From: Pseudomonas subflava
Lineage (GTDB): Bacteria > Pseudomonadota > Gammaproteobacteria > Pseudomonadales > Pseudomonadaceae
Assembly: GCF_023823685.1 (NCBI RefSeq)
Contig: NZ_JAMXBF010000001.1
Span: 434,001 to 498,000 of the forward strand
DNA length: 64,000 bases
Reading direction: 5' to 3'
Positions 45,997-55,072 of the stretch are shown here, one piece after another (within the stretch, counting starts at the first letter, position 1; each line of letters starts with the position of its first letter). The notes beneath the pieces were generated by a model that ran no database searches, had not been told where the DNA came from, and saw only the letters and a list, made by a program, of their open reading frames with translations. The position numbers were made by a program, and so were the translations under genes.

Positions 45997-46237
45997 GGCA
46001 ACCCGGAGCCAGAGTCCCCGTCAGTAGGCCGAGTGGAGGTGTTGCGCAGGGGGACGAGCCGCATGGATGCGGCGAGAGGCTTAAAGGGCCAGGGACGGCC
46101 CTTGTAAGCCGGCCCCCGGAGCGGCACCGGAGGGAGGGAAGTCTGGCCGTAGGCCAGACCCGGATGTCGAAGTGGCCTTCTCTTTGGTTACTTTCTCTTG
46201 GCCAGGCAAGAGAAAGTGACTCGCCGTAAGGGCGAAA
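45997..46237 (+). repeat. Structured dispersed repeat, copy B (plus orientation)
   Basis: Partner of copy A. Hairpins: CCGCA/TGCGG (46059-46072), GGGCC/GGCCC (46086-46101), GTCTGGCC/GGCCAGAC (46141-46159), ACTTTCTCTTG/CAAGAGAAAGT (46190-46217) and TCGCC/GGCGA (46221-46235). Four of these five differ in sequence from copy A yet still pair. It ends about 40 bp from the 3' end of the AT-rich orphan gene. Confidence 0.65.
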
Positions 46238-46275
46238 GGGGCTGGTTAGTTCCGTGTGGTGGGTTAGAAATAAAT

Positions 46276-47850
46276 TTAGAACTGACCTTGTCGAAGATTC
46301 AGCTCGCGCAAGAATTGCTCTCTGGTTGCCATCAGTAGCATTGCTTTGCCACTCCAGAATTTAATATTTAACTCAATTACATGCCTCATGTCTGCTAGGT
46401 ATAGATCCATTTCTCTCATCATGCTCTGATGTCGATCAGCAGATCCTTTTAGATGGTCGTCAATTACCTGTTGAAAAATCATGCGACGCTCAAGTCCTGA
46501 TTTCTCGGCCGTTGAGGCCGACTCAACCAAGTTAAATAAATCAACTGTTCCCGCTGCTTGACCTCGTGCTAGATCTTCTAGGTCATTAATTGTGCAGTAG
46601 AAGATGTCGTCTAAAGAAAGAGGTGTGGTAGGGTGTTTTTTATTTAATTCACACTGTAAGTTTGTATCGATGTGATCTGCAACCCAGCGCCCCCCGAAAA
46701 TTCCAAAGTCCTCGTGGGTTACTATCAATAAAGAGAATTTCTTATCCTTGAACTCGGGTGTTTTTGCCAGCTCTGTCGCGGAGTGCATGCCTTGGTGAAT
46801 TGCCTTGATAAAGCTTTTCTCTAATAATTTCTTAAGTAGCTCTGGATCTGTTGCTGTCTTAACTATTGAGCTGGGCTCTATGGCCTTGCTTTCAATGAGG
46901 ATGACATGTTTTTCGTCGTGGGTTAGAAAGTCAACAACTTTGCCTTGGATTCCGTACTTCTTGTAAAGCGATTCTATGATATTTTCTGGCCAATATTTTA
47001 GTTTGGAGAATTCTAAGAGTTCGTTAATATATTTTTCAAAATCCGGTCCGAATTGATCTTTGTGTCCGGGGATTTTCTTTAGATACCTAGGGACGAATTC
47101 TGCCATGCTCGCAAAGAATAAAGTTGAATCAACTACTAGGAGTTGGTCTCCATTGATTAATATTGGGCGTTCTTTGAATGGTGTGTCTTGGTAATATTCG
47201 CTCTGGTAAATATCATCGAGGCGATGCGATTCAATGAAGGCTTGAAGGTCGCTGGTCCTCACGCCGATCAAGGCAAGATAGCGAAATAGTTCATTGAAGG
47301 GTATCTGTGGGCAAAGATTGTGTATTAGCTGGAATAGATTTATATCCAACACGGTTAATTTATGATTTTTAACTGATAGCATTATATGTATGGTGATTAT
47401 GTAAAAATTTCGGAGCTTTATGCCGCTGATTTTTCTGAATTCATCTGCATACCAAGGGTTCTCTCCATTCAATAATAGGCTTTGTCTAAAAAGGGAAAGC
47501 AGCGCTGATTCGTCTCCGCGCTGGTACCACAATTGCTGAAGAAGCATTGGGCGCAGTTGTAGCTCTATTGTTTGCGCGTCAAGATTTGATGCGAGGTGTT
47601 GGATTCCATATAGTCTGTTGGAGAATCCATAATATTCTTCTCGAGACATGCTTTTTTCGCCACTTTTACCAAGTAGCGCCAGTTTTAAAAGCAATAGCAA
47701 AACCCAGGGCATGCGCATAATTGCTTTTTTGCGGTCTGAGTTGTCAGCTGTTAGGGAACCTACTGCAGCGCTTATCACTGAGAAATGGTTGTATCTTTCC
47801 AATTCGTGACTTATAAGTCGGATCTCCTGCTGGTACTTTTCAATACTCAT
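46276..47850 (-). CDS. AT-rich orphan protein with a possible PD-(D/E)xK nuclease motif
   Basis: A 524-residue protein, no family recognised. Composition is far more AT-rich than all neighbours and codon choice differs (many AAA, ATT, TTA), suggesting recent transfer. The mid region reads FGPDFEKYINELLEFSK, then GKVVDFLTHDEKHVILIESK. The D-x(n)-ExK spacing with preceding helix resembles the PD-(D/E)xK nuclease core. The N-terminal half is helical. AGGAGA precedes the ATG. It stands alone between a structured repeat and the Lrp gene. It could be a single-gene defence factor or restriction-like nuclease, but this is inference. Confidence 0.75.
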   Translation of the reverse strand: MSIEKYQQEIRLISHELERYNHFSVISAAVGSLTADNSDRKKAIMRMPWVLLLLLKLALLGKSGEKSMSREEYYGFSNRLYGIQHLASNLDAQTIELQLRPMLLQQLWYQRGDESALLSLFRQSLLLNGENPWYADEFRKISGIKLRNFYIITIHIMLSVKNHKLTVLDINLFQLIHNLCPQIPFNELFRYLALIGVRTSDLQAFIESHRLDDIYQSEYYQDTPFKERPILINGDQLLVVDSTLFFASMAEFVPRYLKKIPGHKDQFGPDFEKYINELLEFSKLKYWPENIIESLYKKYGIQGKVVDFLTHDEKHVILIESKAIEPSSIVKTATDPELLKKLLEKSFIKAIHQGMHSATELAKTPEFKDKKFSLLIVTHEDFGIFGGRWVADHIDTNLQCELNKKHPTTPLSLDDIFYCTINDLEDLARGQAAGTVDLFNLVESASTAEKSGLERRMIFQQVIDDHLKGSADRHQSMMREMDLYLADMRHVIELNIKFWSGKAMLLMATREQFLRELNLRQGQF

Positions 47851-48032
47851 CCAGTCTCCTAGCGGTTATGCAAGGCTTTATTGTTTGTAGTAGGTTGCAG
47901 CTGGCTGTTTCAACTTTGGATTTTTTGCTGCATGTTGTTGGTTAATGGTTAATCTGGGTGCAGTTGATCATTCATATCGATACAAATACCCATCTGCCCT
48001 TCGAATAATCAAGTGCCTCGCCCTTGCGGCGG

Positions 48033-48500
48033 TCAATCCAACGGCAACTCCGTAGTCCTCTTCACCTCACTCATCGCAATATGCGAGTGCGCCTCGTGCA
48101 CGTGCGGGCGTTGCAGCAGGTGGTCGCGCAGGAAGCGTTCGTAATCGGCGATGTCCTTGGCCACTACCTTGAGCAGGTAGTCCGAGCCGCCGGCCATGGT
48201 GTGGCACTCCAGCACTTGGGGGTAGCCGACCACCGCCTGTTCGAACTCGTCCAGGTTATTGCGGCCGTGGGCCGAGAGCTTGATGTCGACGAACACCGTG
48301 ATGCCCAGGCCGAGCTTCTTCGGGTTGAGCAGGGCGACCTTGCGTTCGATCAGCCCTTCTTCCTGCATGCGGTGGATGCGCCGCCAGCAGGGCGATTGCG
48401 ACAGCTCCACCTTTTCGGCGATCTCCGCGGCGGAGAGGTCGGCGTCGTGTTGCAGCAGACGAAGGATGCGGCGATCGATGGGGCTCAGTTTTTCCTGCAT
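48033..48500 (-). CDS. Lrp/AsnC-family transcriptional regulator
   Basis: A 155-residue regulator: N-terminal HTH (LSPIDRRILRLLQHDADLSA; VELSQSPCWRRIHRMQEEGLI) and C-terminal RAM ligand-binding domain (VLECHTMAGGSDYLLKVVAKD). It is divergent from the indolepyruvate:ferredoxin oxidoreductase gene across 198 bp, which makes local control by an amino acid likely. Length is normal. The ribosome site is AAGAGAAG. Confidence 0.92.
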   Translation of the reverse strand: MQEKLSPIDRRILRLLQHDADLSAAEIAEKVELSQSPCWRRIHRMQEEGLIERKVALLNPKKLGLGITVFVDIKLSAHGRNNLDEFEQAVVGYPQVLECHTMAGGSDYLLKVVAKDIADYERFLRDHLLQRPHVHEAHSHIAMSEVKRTTELPLD

Positions 48501-48698
48501 GAATTCTTCTCTTTATTTGTCATGGCGGGATAACTCATGCGCAGTATCCCGCTTGCCGCTCAAAAAAAGAAAGAAAAAGCCAGAACCCCTCGGTCATAGT
48601 TTTGGCAACGACCCGTCGCGGTGATCCCGCGCCAGGGTTCAACGGCTGTGCCTAACCGGCACGCCTCGCTCACCACAAGAACAAAAGGAGCGCGCCCC

Positions 48699-51600
48699 AT
48701 GTCTCTGGCCGAAATCCGTCTGGACGACAAATACCGTGTAGCCACGGGCCAGCTGTACCTCACCGGTACCCAGGCCCTGACCCGCCTGCCCATGCTGCAG
48801 AAGCAGCGTGATGCTGCCTTCGGCCTGAATACCGCCTGCTTCATCTCCGGTTACCGGGGTTCGCCCCTGGGCAACCTCGACAAGAGCCTGTGGGAGGCCA
48901 AGCAGTTTCTTCAGGAAAACCACATCCACTTCCAGCCCGGCGTCAACGAAGAACTGGGCGCCACCGCCGTGTGGGGCAGCCAGCAGGCCAACCTGTTCCC
49001 CGGCGCGCGCTACGACGGCGTGTTCGCCATGTGGTATGGCAAAGGCCCGGGCGTGGACCGCTGCGGCGACGTGTTCAAGCACGGCAACTCGGCCGGTGTG
49101 GCGGAGAAGGGCGGCGTGCTGCTGCTGGCCGGCGACGACCACGGCTGCAAGTCCTCGACCATCGCGCACCAGAGCGAGCATGCCTTTATCGCCGCGTCGA
49201 TTCCGGTGCTGAACCCGGCCAACGTCCAGGAGATTCTCGACTACGGCATCATCGGCTGGGAGCTGTCGCGCTACAGCGGCTGCTGGGTGGCGCTGAAGAC
49301 CATCGCCGAGAACGTCGATTCCTCGGCGGTGGTGGAAGTTGATCCGCTGCGCGTGCAGATCAAGCTGCCGACCGACTTCCAGCTGCCGGAAGACGGCGTA
49401 CACATCCGCTGGCCGGACCCGCCCCTGGCCCAGGAAAAGCGCCTCAACCAGTTCAAGATCTACGCCGCCCGGGCCTTCGCCCTGGCCAACGACCTGAACC
49501 AGATCAAGCTCGATTCGCCCAACCCGCGCCTGGGCATCATCACCACCGGCAAGTCCTACCTGGACGTGCGCCAGGCGCTGAACGACCTGGGCCTGGACGA
49601 CGAGCTGTGCGCCCAAGTGGGCCTGCGCGTGCTGAAGGTCGGCATGAGCTGGCCGCTGGAGCCGGTCTCGGTACACCAGTTCGCCGAGGGCCTGGACGAG
49701 ATCCTGGTGGTCGAGGAGAAGCGCAGCATCATCGAGGACCAGCTCACCGGCCAGCTGTACAACTGGCCAGTCGGCAAGCGTCCGCGGGTGGTCGGCGAGT
49801 TCGACGAGGAGGGCAACTCGTTGCTGCCCAACCTGGCCGAGTTGACCCCGGCGATGATCGCCCGGGTCATCGCCAAGCGCCTGGCGCCGATCTACACCAG
49901 CGCCACCATCGACGAGCGCCTGGCCTTCCTCGCCGCCAAGGAAGCCGCGCTGGCCGCGCCCAAGCACGACACCAAGCGCACCCCGCACTTCTGCTCCGGC
50001 TGCCCGCACAACAGCTCCACCCAGTTGCCGGAAGGCAGCCGCGCCCTCGGCGGCATCGGCTGCCACTACATGACTCAGTGGATGGACCGCCGCACCGACA
50101 CCTTCACCCAGATGGGCGGCGAGGGCGCCACCTGGATCGGCCAGGCGCCGTTCACCGACACTCCCCACGTGTTCCAGAACCTCGGCGACGGCACCTACTT
50201 CCACTCCGGCCAGCTGGCCCTGCGCGCGGCGGTCGCCGCAGGCGTCAACATCACCTACAAGATCCTCTACAACGATGCGGTGGCCATGACCGGCGGCCAG
50301 CCCATCGACGGCGAGCTGCGCATCGACCAGCTCAGCCAGCAGGTGTTCGCCGAGGGTGTGAAGCGCATCGCCCTGGTCAGCGACGAGCCGGACAAGTACC
50401 CGACCCGCGCCACCTTCGCGCCCATCGTCACCTTCCACCATCGCCGCGAGCTGGACGCCGTGCAGCGCGAGCTGCGCGAGATCAAGGGCACCTCGGTGAT
50501 CCTCTACGACCAGACCTGCGCCACCGAGAAGCGCCGTCGGCGCAAGCGCGGCAAGCTGGCCGACCCGCAGAAGCGCGCCTACATCAACCCGGCCGTGTGC
50601 GAGGGCTGCGGCGATTGCAGCGTGAAGTCCAACTGCCTCTCCGTGCTGCCGCTGGAGACCGAGCTGGGGCGCAAGCGCGAGATCGACCAGAACGCCTGCA
50701 ACAAGGACTTCTCCTGCGTCGAAGGCTTCTGCCCGAGCTTCGTCACCGTGCACGGCGGCGGCCTGCGCAAGCCCGAGGCGCTGGGTGCCAAGGCGCTGTT
50801 CGTGGCCCTGCCGGAACCGCGTCAGCCTGATCTGGCGCGGCCGTGGAACATCCTCCTGCCGGGTGTCGGCGGCAGCGGTGTGACCACCGTCGGCGCGCTG
50901 CTGGGCATGGCCGCGCACCTGGAAGGCAAGGGCTGCACCGTGCTCGACCAGGCTGGCCTGGCGCAGAAGTTCGGCCCGGTGATCAGCCATATCCGCATCG
51001 CCGCGAAGCAGGACGATATCTACGCCGTGCGCATCGCCGCCGGCGAGACCGACCTGCTGCTGGCCTGCGACCTGGTGGTGGCGGCCGGTGAGGAATCCCT
51101 GGCCAAGCTCAACGACAAGATCGCCAACGCCGTGGTCAACAGCCACGAGGCGGCCACCGCCGAGTTCACCCGCAACCCGGACGCCCGGGTGCCCGGCGCG
51201 GCCATGCACGAGGCGCTGGTGGAGGCGGTGGGCGAGAGCAAGACCCACTTCGTCGACGCCACCCGCCTGGCCACCGCGCTGCTCGGCGATACCATCGCCA
51301 GCAACCTGTTTATGCTCGGCTATGCGTATCAGAAGGGCTTGGTACCGGTGTCCGCCGAGGCCATCGACAAGGCCATCGAGCTCAACGGCGTGTCGATCAA
51401 GCTCAACCAGCAGGCCTTCCTCTGGGGCCGTCGTGCCGCCCATGACCTGGCCGCCGTGGAGCAGCTGGCCAAGCCGAAGAACCCCGAGGCGCCGCGCTGC
51501 GAGAGCTTCGACGAGATCGTCGCCGACCGCATGGCCCGTCTCACCGCCTACCAGGACGCCGCCTACGCCCAGCGTTACCTGGACCTGGTGACCCGTGTGC

Positions 51601-52166
51601 GCCAGGCCGACAGCGGCGCCGACCAGGCCCTGAGCCGCGCCGTGGCGCGCTACTACTTCAAGCTGCTGGCCTACAAGGACGAGTACGAGGTGGCGCGGCT
51701 GTACAGCGAGCCGGCCTTCCGTCAGCGCCTGGAAGCGCAGTTCGAGGGCGACTACCAGCTGCAGTTCCACCTGGCGCCGAGCTGGCTGGCCAAGCCCGAC
51801 CCGCGCACCGGCGCACCGATCAAGCGCACCTTCGGGCCCTGGATGCTCAAGGCCTTCGCCGTACTGGCGCGCTTCAAGTTCCTGCGCGGTAGCGTGATCG
51901 ACCCGTTCGGCCACAGCGCCGAGCGCAAGGTCGAGCGCGAGCTGATCGGCGAGTACGAGGAGCTGGTCGAGCTGCTGCTCAAGGAACAGCGCCCGGACAA
52001 CTACCGCACCGCGGTGGCCCTGGCCGAGCTGCCGGGGCAGATCCGCGGCTACGGCCACGTCAAGGACAAGTCCCTGGCCAAGGCCCGCGAGCAGGCCGAG
52101 CAGCTCAAGACGCGCCTGCTGGTCAGCGAGATCTCCGCCGTCCAGCTGTTCGAGCCTGCGGCCTGA
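48699..52166 (+). CDS. Indolepyruvate:ferredoxin oxidoreductase, fused subunits
   Basis: A 1,155-residue 2-oxoacid:ferredoxin oxidoreductase. The N-terminal part carries the pyrimidine/TPP domains (FISGYRGSPLGNLDK; GGEGATWIGQAPFT; NDAVAMTGGQP). A central cysteine cluster (CEGCGDCSVKSNC, then CNKDFSCVEGFCPSF) binds Fe-S. The C-terminal gamma domain begins LLPGVGGSGVTTVGALLGMA. Aryl- or branched-chain 2-oxoacids are oxidised to acyl-CoA plus reduced ferredoxin. The start at 48699 follows AAGGAG. It belongs with the dehydrogenase and AroP genes downstream and the divergent Lrp. Confidence 0.92.
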   Translation: MSLAEIRLDDKYRVATGQLYLTGTQALTRLPMLQKQRDAAFGLNTACFISGYRGSPLGNLDKSLWEAKQFLQENHIHFQPGVNEELGATAVWGSQQANLFPGARYDGVFAMWYGKGPGVDRCGDVFKHGNSAGVAEKGGVLLLAGDDHGCKSSTIAHQSEHAFIAASIPVLNPANVQEILDYGIIGWELSRYSGCWVALKTIAENVDSSAVVEVDPLRVQIKLPTDFQLPEDGVHIRWPDPPLAQEKRLNQFKIYAARAFALANDLNQIKLDSPNPRLGIITTGKSYLDVRQALNDLGLDDELCAQVGLRVLKVGMSWPLEPVSVHQFAEGLDEILVVEEKRSIIEDQLTGQLYNWPVGKRPRVVGEFDEEGNSLLPNLAELTPAMIARVIAKRLAPIYTSATIDERLAFLAAKEAALAAPKHDTKRTPHFCSGCPHNSSTQLPEGSRALGGIGCHYMTQWMDRRTDTFTQMGGEGATWIGQAPFTDTPHVFQNLGDGTYFHSGQLALRAAVAAGVNITYKILYNDAVAMTGGQPIDGELRIDQLSQQVFAEGVKRIALVSDEPDKYPTRATFAPIVTFHHRRELDAVQRELREIKGTSVILYDQTCATEKRRRRKRGKLADPQKRAYINPAVCEGCGDCSVKSNCLSVLPLETELGRKREIDQNACNKDFSCVEGFCPSFVTVHGGGLRKPEALGAKALFVALPEPRQPDLARPWNILLPGVGGSGVTTVGALLGMAAHLEGKGCTVLDQAGLAQKFGPVISHIRIAAKQDDIYAVRIAAGETDLLLACDLVVAAGEESLAKLNDKIANAVVNSHEAATAEFTRNPDARVPGAAMHEALVEAVGESKTHFVDATRLATALLGDTIASNLFMLGYAYQKGLVPVSAEAIDKAIELNGVSIKLNQQAFLWGRRAAHDLAAVEQLAKPKNPEAPRCESFDEIVADRMARLTAYQDAAYAQRYLDLVTRVRQADSGADQALSRAVARYYFKLLAYKDEYEVARLYSEPAFRQRLEAQFEGDYQLQFHLAPSWLAKPDPRTGAPIKRTFGPWMLKAFAVLARFKFLRGSVIDPFGHSAERKVERELIGEYEELVELLLKEQRPDNYRTAVALAELPGQIRGYGHVKDKSLAKAREQAEQLKTRLLVSEISAVQLFEPAA

Positions 52167-52191
52167 TCGAACCCCCCTCCGGAGCAGACCA

Positions 52192-52289
52192 CCCCTCTCC
52201 CTTTGGGAGAGGGGCAGGGGTGAGGGTCTCCGGGCACCTGGGATTCCCTCATCCGGCCTTCGGCCACCTTCTCCCGGAGGGAGAGGGGT
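52192..52289. repeat. CCCTCTCCC hairpins between IOR and the dehydrogenase gene
   Basis: CCCCTCTCCC (52192-52201), TTT, GGGAGAGGGG (52205-52214), then a second region with CCGGCCTTCGGCC and TCTCCCGGAGGGAGA up to 52289. Same family as at 42021, 43861 and 53426. Confidence 0.65.
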
Positions 52290-52340
52290 CTCCGTGCATA
52301 CCCAACATTGCGTATCCAACAAGAACATCAAGGAATTCCC

Positions 52341-53393
52341 ATGCCCGTCTTCACCCATATCGACTTCGACCACCACGAGCAGGTGGTCTTCGGCCACGAC
52401 CAGGCCAGCGGCCTCAAGGCCATCATCGCCGTCCACGACACCACCCTCGGCCCGGCCCTGGGCGGCTGCCGCATGTGGAACTACGCCAGCGACGAGGAGG
52501 CCCTGCGCGACGTGCTGCGCCTGTCCCGCGGCATGACCTACAAATCCGCCCTGGCGCGCCTGCCACTGGGCGGCGGCAAGGCGGTGATCATCGGCGACCC
52601 GCGCAGCGGCAAGAGCGAAGCGCTGTTCCAGGCCATGGGCGATTTCGTCGACAGCCTCGGCGGGCGCTACATCACCGCCGCCGACTCCGGCACCGGCGTG
52701 GCCGAGATGCAGATCATGGCCGAGCGTACCCGCCACGTGGCGGGCGCCGGCCAGCGCGAGGCGTTCGGCGGCGGCACCCGCGATGGCGATCCGTCGCCGT
52801 CCACCGCCTATGGCGTGTTCGTCGGCATTCGCTCGGCCGTGCGCCATCGCCTCGGTCGCAACGATCTCAACGGTCTCAAGGTGGCCATCCAGGGCGTCGG
52901 GCAGGTCGGCTTCGGCCTGGCCAAGCATCTGAAGGACGCCGGCGCCGAGCTGTGGGTGACCGACATCTTCGAGGCCAACCAGCGCCGCGCCGTCGAGCAA
53001 TTGGGTGCCCGGGCCGTGGACCAGCACGAGATCTTCGGTCTCGATGTCGATGTGTTCGCGCCCTGCGCCCTGGGCGCCATCATCAATCCGCAGACCCTCG
53101 AGGCGCTGCGCGCGCCGATCATCGCCGGCGCCGCCAACAACCAGCTGGCCAGCCCGGAGCTGGCCGAGGCGCTGCGCCGCCGCGGCTGCCTGTACGCGCC
53201 GGACTACGCGATCAACGCCGGCGGCATCATCGACGTGTGTTACGAGCGCACCGGCGGCAGCGCGGCCGAGCTGAAGGCGCATATCGAAGGCATCGAAACC
53301 ACCCTGGAGGAGATCTTCGAGCGTGCGACCCAGGAAGGCGCGACCACCACCGCTATCGCCGACCGCATGGCCCGGGAGCGCCTGGGCCGCTAA
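52341..53393 (+). CDS. Glu/Leu/Phe/Val dehydrogenase (NAD-dependent)
   Basis: A 350-residue amino-acid dehydrogenase of the leucine/phenylalanine type. Substrate domain: [11 protein letters not shown] and catalytic lysine in [19 protein letters not shown] domain: [17 protein letters not shown]. It oxidatively deaminates an L-amino acid to a 2-oxoacid. Preference (Leu, Phe, Tyr or Trp) cannot be read from the sequence, but IOR upstream and AroP downstream point to aromatic substrates. The start at 52341 is fixed by AAGGAA. Residues around the active site appear intact. Confidence 0.9.
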   Translation: MPVFTHIDFDHHEQVVFGHDQASGLKAIIAVHDTTLGPALGGCRMWNYASDEEALRDVLRLSRGMTYKSALARLPLGGGKAVIIGDPRSGKSEALFQAMGDFVDSLGGRYITAADSGTGVAEMQIMAERTRHVAGAGQREAFGGGTRDGDPSPSTAYGVFVGIRSAVRHRLGRNDLNGLKVAIQGVGQVGFGLAKHLKDAGAELWVTDIFEANQRRAVEQLGARAVDQHEIFGLDVDVFAPCALGAIINPQTLEALRAPIIAGAANNQLASPELAEALRRRGCLYAPDYAINAGGIIDVCYERTGGSAAELKAHIEGIETTLEEIFERATQEGATTTAIADRMARERLGR

Positions 53394-53425
53394 GCGCCGA
53401 CATTGCCACAGGCCGGGGCTTCACT

Positions 53426-53470
53426 CCCTCTCCCGTTCACGGGAGAGGGTCGGGGAGAGGGTGGCTTTTT
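53426..53470 (+). terminator. Terminator-like CCCTCTCCC hairpin after the dehydrogenase gene
   Basis: CCCTCTCCCG (53426-53435), loop TTCA, CGGGAGAGGG (53440-53449), followed after GGGAGAGGG by TTTTT (53466-53470). Confidence 0.6.
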
Positions 53471-53617
53471 GCTCGTCTCCCGCCCCGCCAGTTCCCGCCC
53501 CGCCTGCCGGCCGCCGGCCCGGCGGGTGTATACTCCCCGCGCCCCGGAGCCCACGGCCCGCGGGCCTCGCCCGCCGGATCACAAGTCCGGCGGCATATTT
53601 TCCAGACAGGTGAACCC

Positions 53618-53665
53618 ATGCCTCGCACTTGCCTCTCCCTCCGCTCGATCTGGAGCGCTCGCTGA
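53618..53665 (+). CDS. Possible 15-residue leader peptide coupled to aroP
   Basis: AGGTGA, four bases before an ATG at 53618, opens MPRTCLSLRSIWSAR, whose TGA (53663-53665) overlaps the aroP ATG as TGATG. Such an arrangement can couple translation. A single Trp is present, too few for classic attenuation. It may equally be a chance frame. Confidence 0.3.
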   Translation: MPRTCLSLRSIWSAR

Positions 53666-55068
53666 TGTCCGAGCAGTTGCACACCGGCCCGCTCAAGCGC
53701 GGCCTGAAGAACCGCCATATCCAGCTGATCGCCCTCGGCGGCGCCATCGGCACCGGCCTGTTCCTCGGCTCCGCCGGGGTGATGCAGAGTGCCGGCCCTT
53801 CGATGATCCTGGGTTACGCCATCGGCGGTTTCATCGCCTTCCTGATCATGCGCCAGCTTGGCGAGATGATCGTCGAGGAGCCGGTCGCCGGCTCCTTCAG
53901 TCACTTCGCCCATAGCTACTGGGGCCCGTTCGCCGGCTTCCTGTCCGGCTGGAACTACTGGGTGCTCTACGTGCTGGTGGGCATGGCCGAACTGACGGCC
54001 GTGGGCAAATACGTGCAGTACTGGTGGCCGGAGATCCCAACCTGGGCCACGGCGCTGGCCTTCTTCGTGCTGATCAACCTGATCAACCTGGTCAACGTGA
54101 AGGCCTTCGGCGAGACCGAGTTCTGGTTCGCCATCATCAAGGTGGTGGCGATCATCGGCATGATCCTGCTCGGTGGCTACCTGCTGTTCAGCGGTGCGGG
54201 CGGCGAGCAGGCCAGCGTCAGCAACCTGTGGAGCCATGGCGGCTTTTTCCCCAACGGCGTGTCCGGGCTGGTGATGATGATGGCCATCATCATGTTCAGC
54301 TTCGGCGGCCTGGAACTTGTAGGCATCACCGCCGCCGAGGCCGATCAGCCGAAGACGGTGATCCCCAAGGCGATCAACCAGGTGGTCTGGCGCATCCTGA
54401 TCTTCTACATCGGCGCGCTGACCATACTTCTGTCGCTGCACCCCTGGGACGATCTGGTGAAGACCCTGAACTCGGGCGGCGACGCCTACGCCAGCAGCCC
54501 GTTCGTGCAGATCTTCTCGCTGATCGGCGAGGGCACCGCTGCCCACGTGCTCAACTTCGTGGTGCTGACCGCGGCGCTGTCGGTCTACAACAGCGGCGTG
54601 TACTGCAACAGCCGCATGCTCTACGGCCTGGCCGAGCAGGGCGACGCGCCCAGGGCGCTGATGAAGGTCAACGCGCGTGGCGTGCCGGTGCTGGCCATCG
54701 CCCTGTCGGCGGCGGTGACGCTGCTCTGCGTGGTGGTCAACTACGTGGTGCCGCAGAGCGCGCTGGAGCTGCTGATGTCGCTGGTGGTTGCCGCCCTGGT
54801 GATCAACTGGGCGATGATCAGCCTGGCGCACCTGAAGTTCCGCAAGGCCATGATGGCCAAGGGTGTGCAGCCGAGCTTCAAGGCCTTCTGGTTCCCCTTC
54901 GCCAACTACCTGTGCCTGGCGTTCGTGCTGTTCATCCTCGGGGTGATGCTGATGATCCCGGGCATTCAGGTGTCGGTGTACGCCATCCCGGTGTGGCTGG
55001 CGTTCATCTGGGTCTGCTACCGCGCCAAGTTGGCGATCGGGGCGAGGTCGCTGGCCAGCCAGGGCTGA
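53665..55068 (+). CDS. aroP: Aromatic amino-acid permease, AroP-like
   Basis: A 467-residue APC-superfamily permease with about twelve helices. The N-terminal LKRGLKNRHIQLIALGGAIG, GTGLFLGSAG and the following SFSHFA and GWNYWVLYVLV segments match E. coli AroP closely (from memory). The start at 53665 is preceded by GGAG nine bases upstream and overlaps the stop of a tiny upstream frame. Substrates are probably Phe, Tyr and Trp. It is the last gene of the IOR/dehydrogenase cluster and completes an uptake-plus-oxidation module. A tandem repeat array begins right after its stop. Confidence 0.88.
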   Translation: MSEQLHTGPLKRGLKNRHIQLIALGGAIGTGLFLGSAGVMQSAGPSMILGYAIGGFIAFLIMRQLGEMIVEEPVAGSFSHFAHSYWGPFAGFLSGWNYWVLYVLVGMAELTAVGKYVQYWWPEIPTWATALAFFVLINLINLVNVKAFGETEFWFAIIKVVAIIGMILLGGYLLFSGAGGEQASVSNLWSHGGFFPNGVSGLVMMMAIIMFSFGGLELVGITAAEADQPKTVIPKAINQVVWRILIFYIGALTILLSLHPWDDLVKTLNSGGDAYASSPFVQIFSLIGEGTAAHVLNFVVLTAALSVYNSGVYCNSRMLYGLAEQGDAPRALMKVNARGVPVLAIALSAAVTLLCVVVNYVVPQSALELLMSLVVAALVINWAMISLAHLKFRKAMMAKGVQPSFKAFWFPFANYLCLAFVLFILGVMLMIPGIQVSVYAIPVWLAFIWVCYRAKLAIGARSLASQG

Positions 55069-55072
55069 TCCC

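Noticed and set aside
48639..53282. 1,547-codon open frame antisense to the IOR and dehydrogenase genes
   Set aside because: High-GC codon bias (G or C at third positions) keeps the complementary frame open. The product is low-complexity and the plus-strand genes have clear motifs and ribosome sites.
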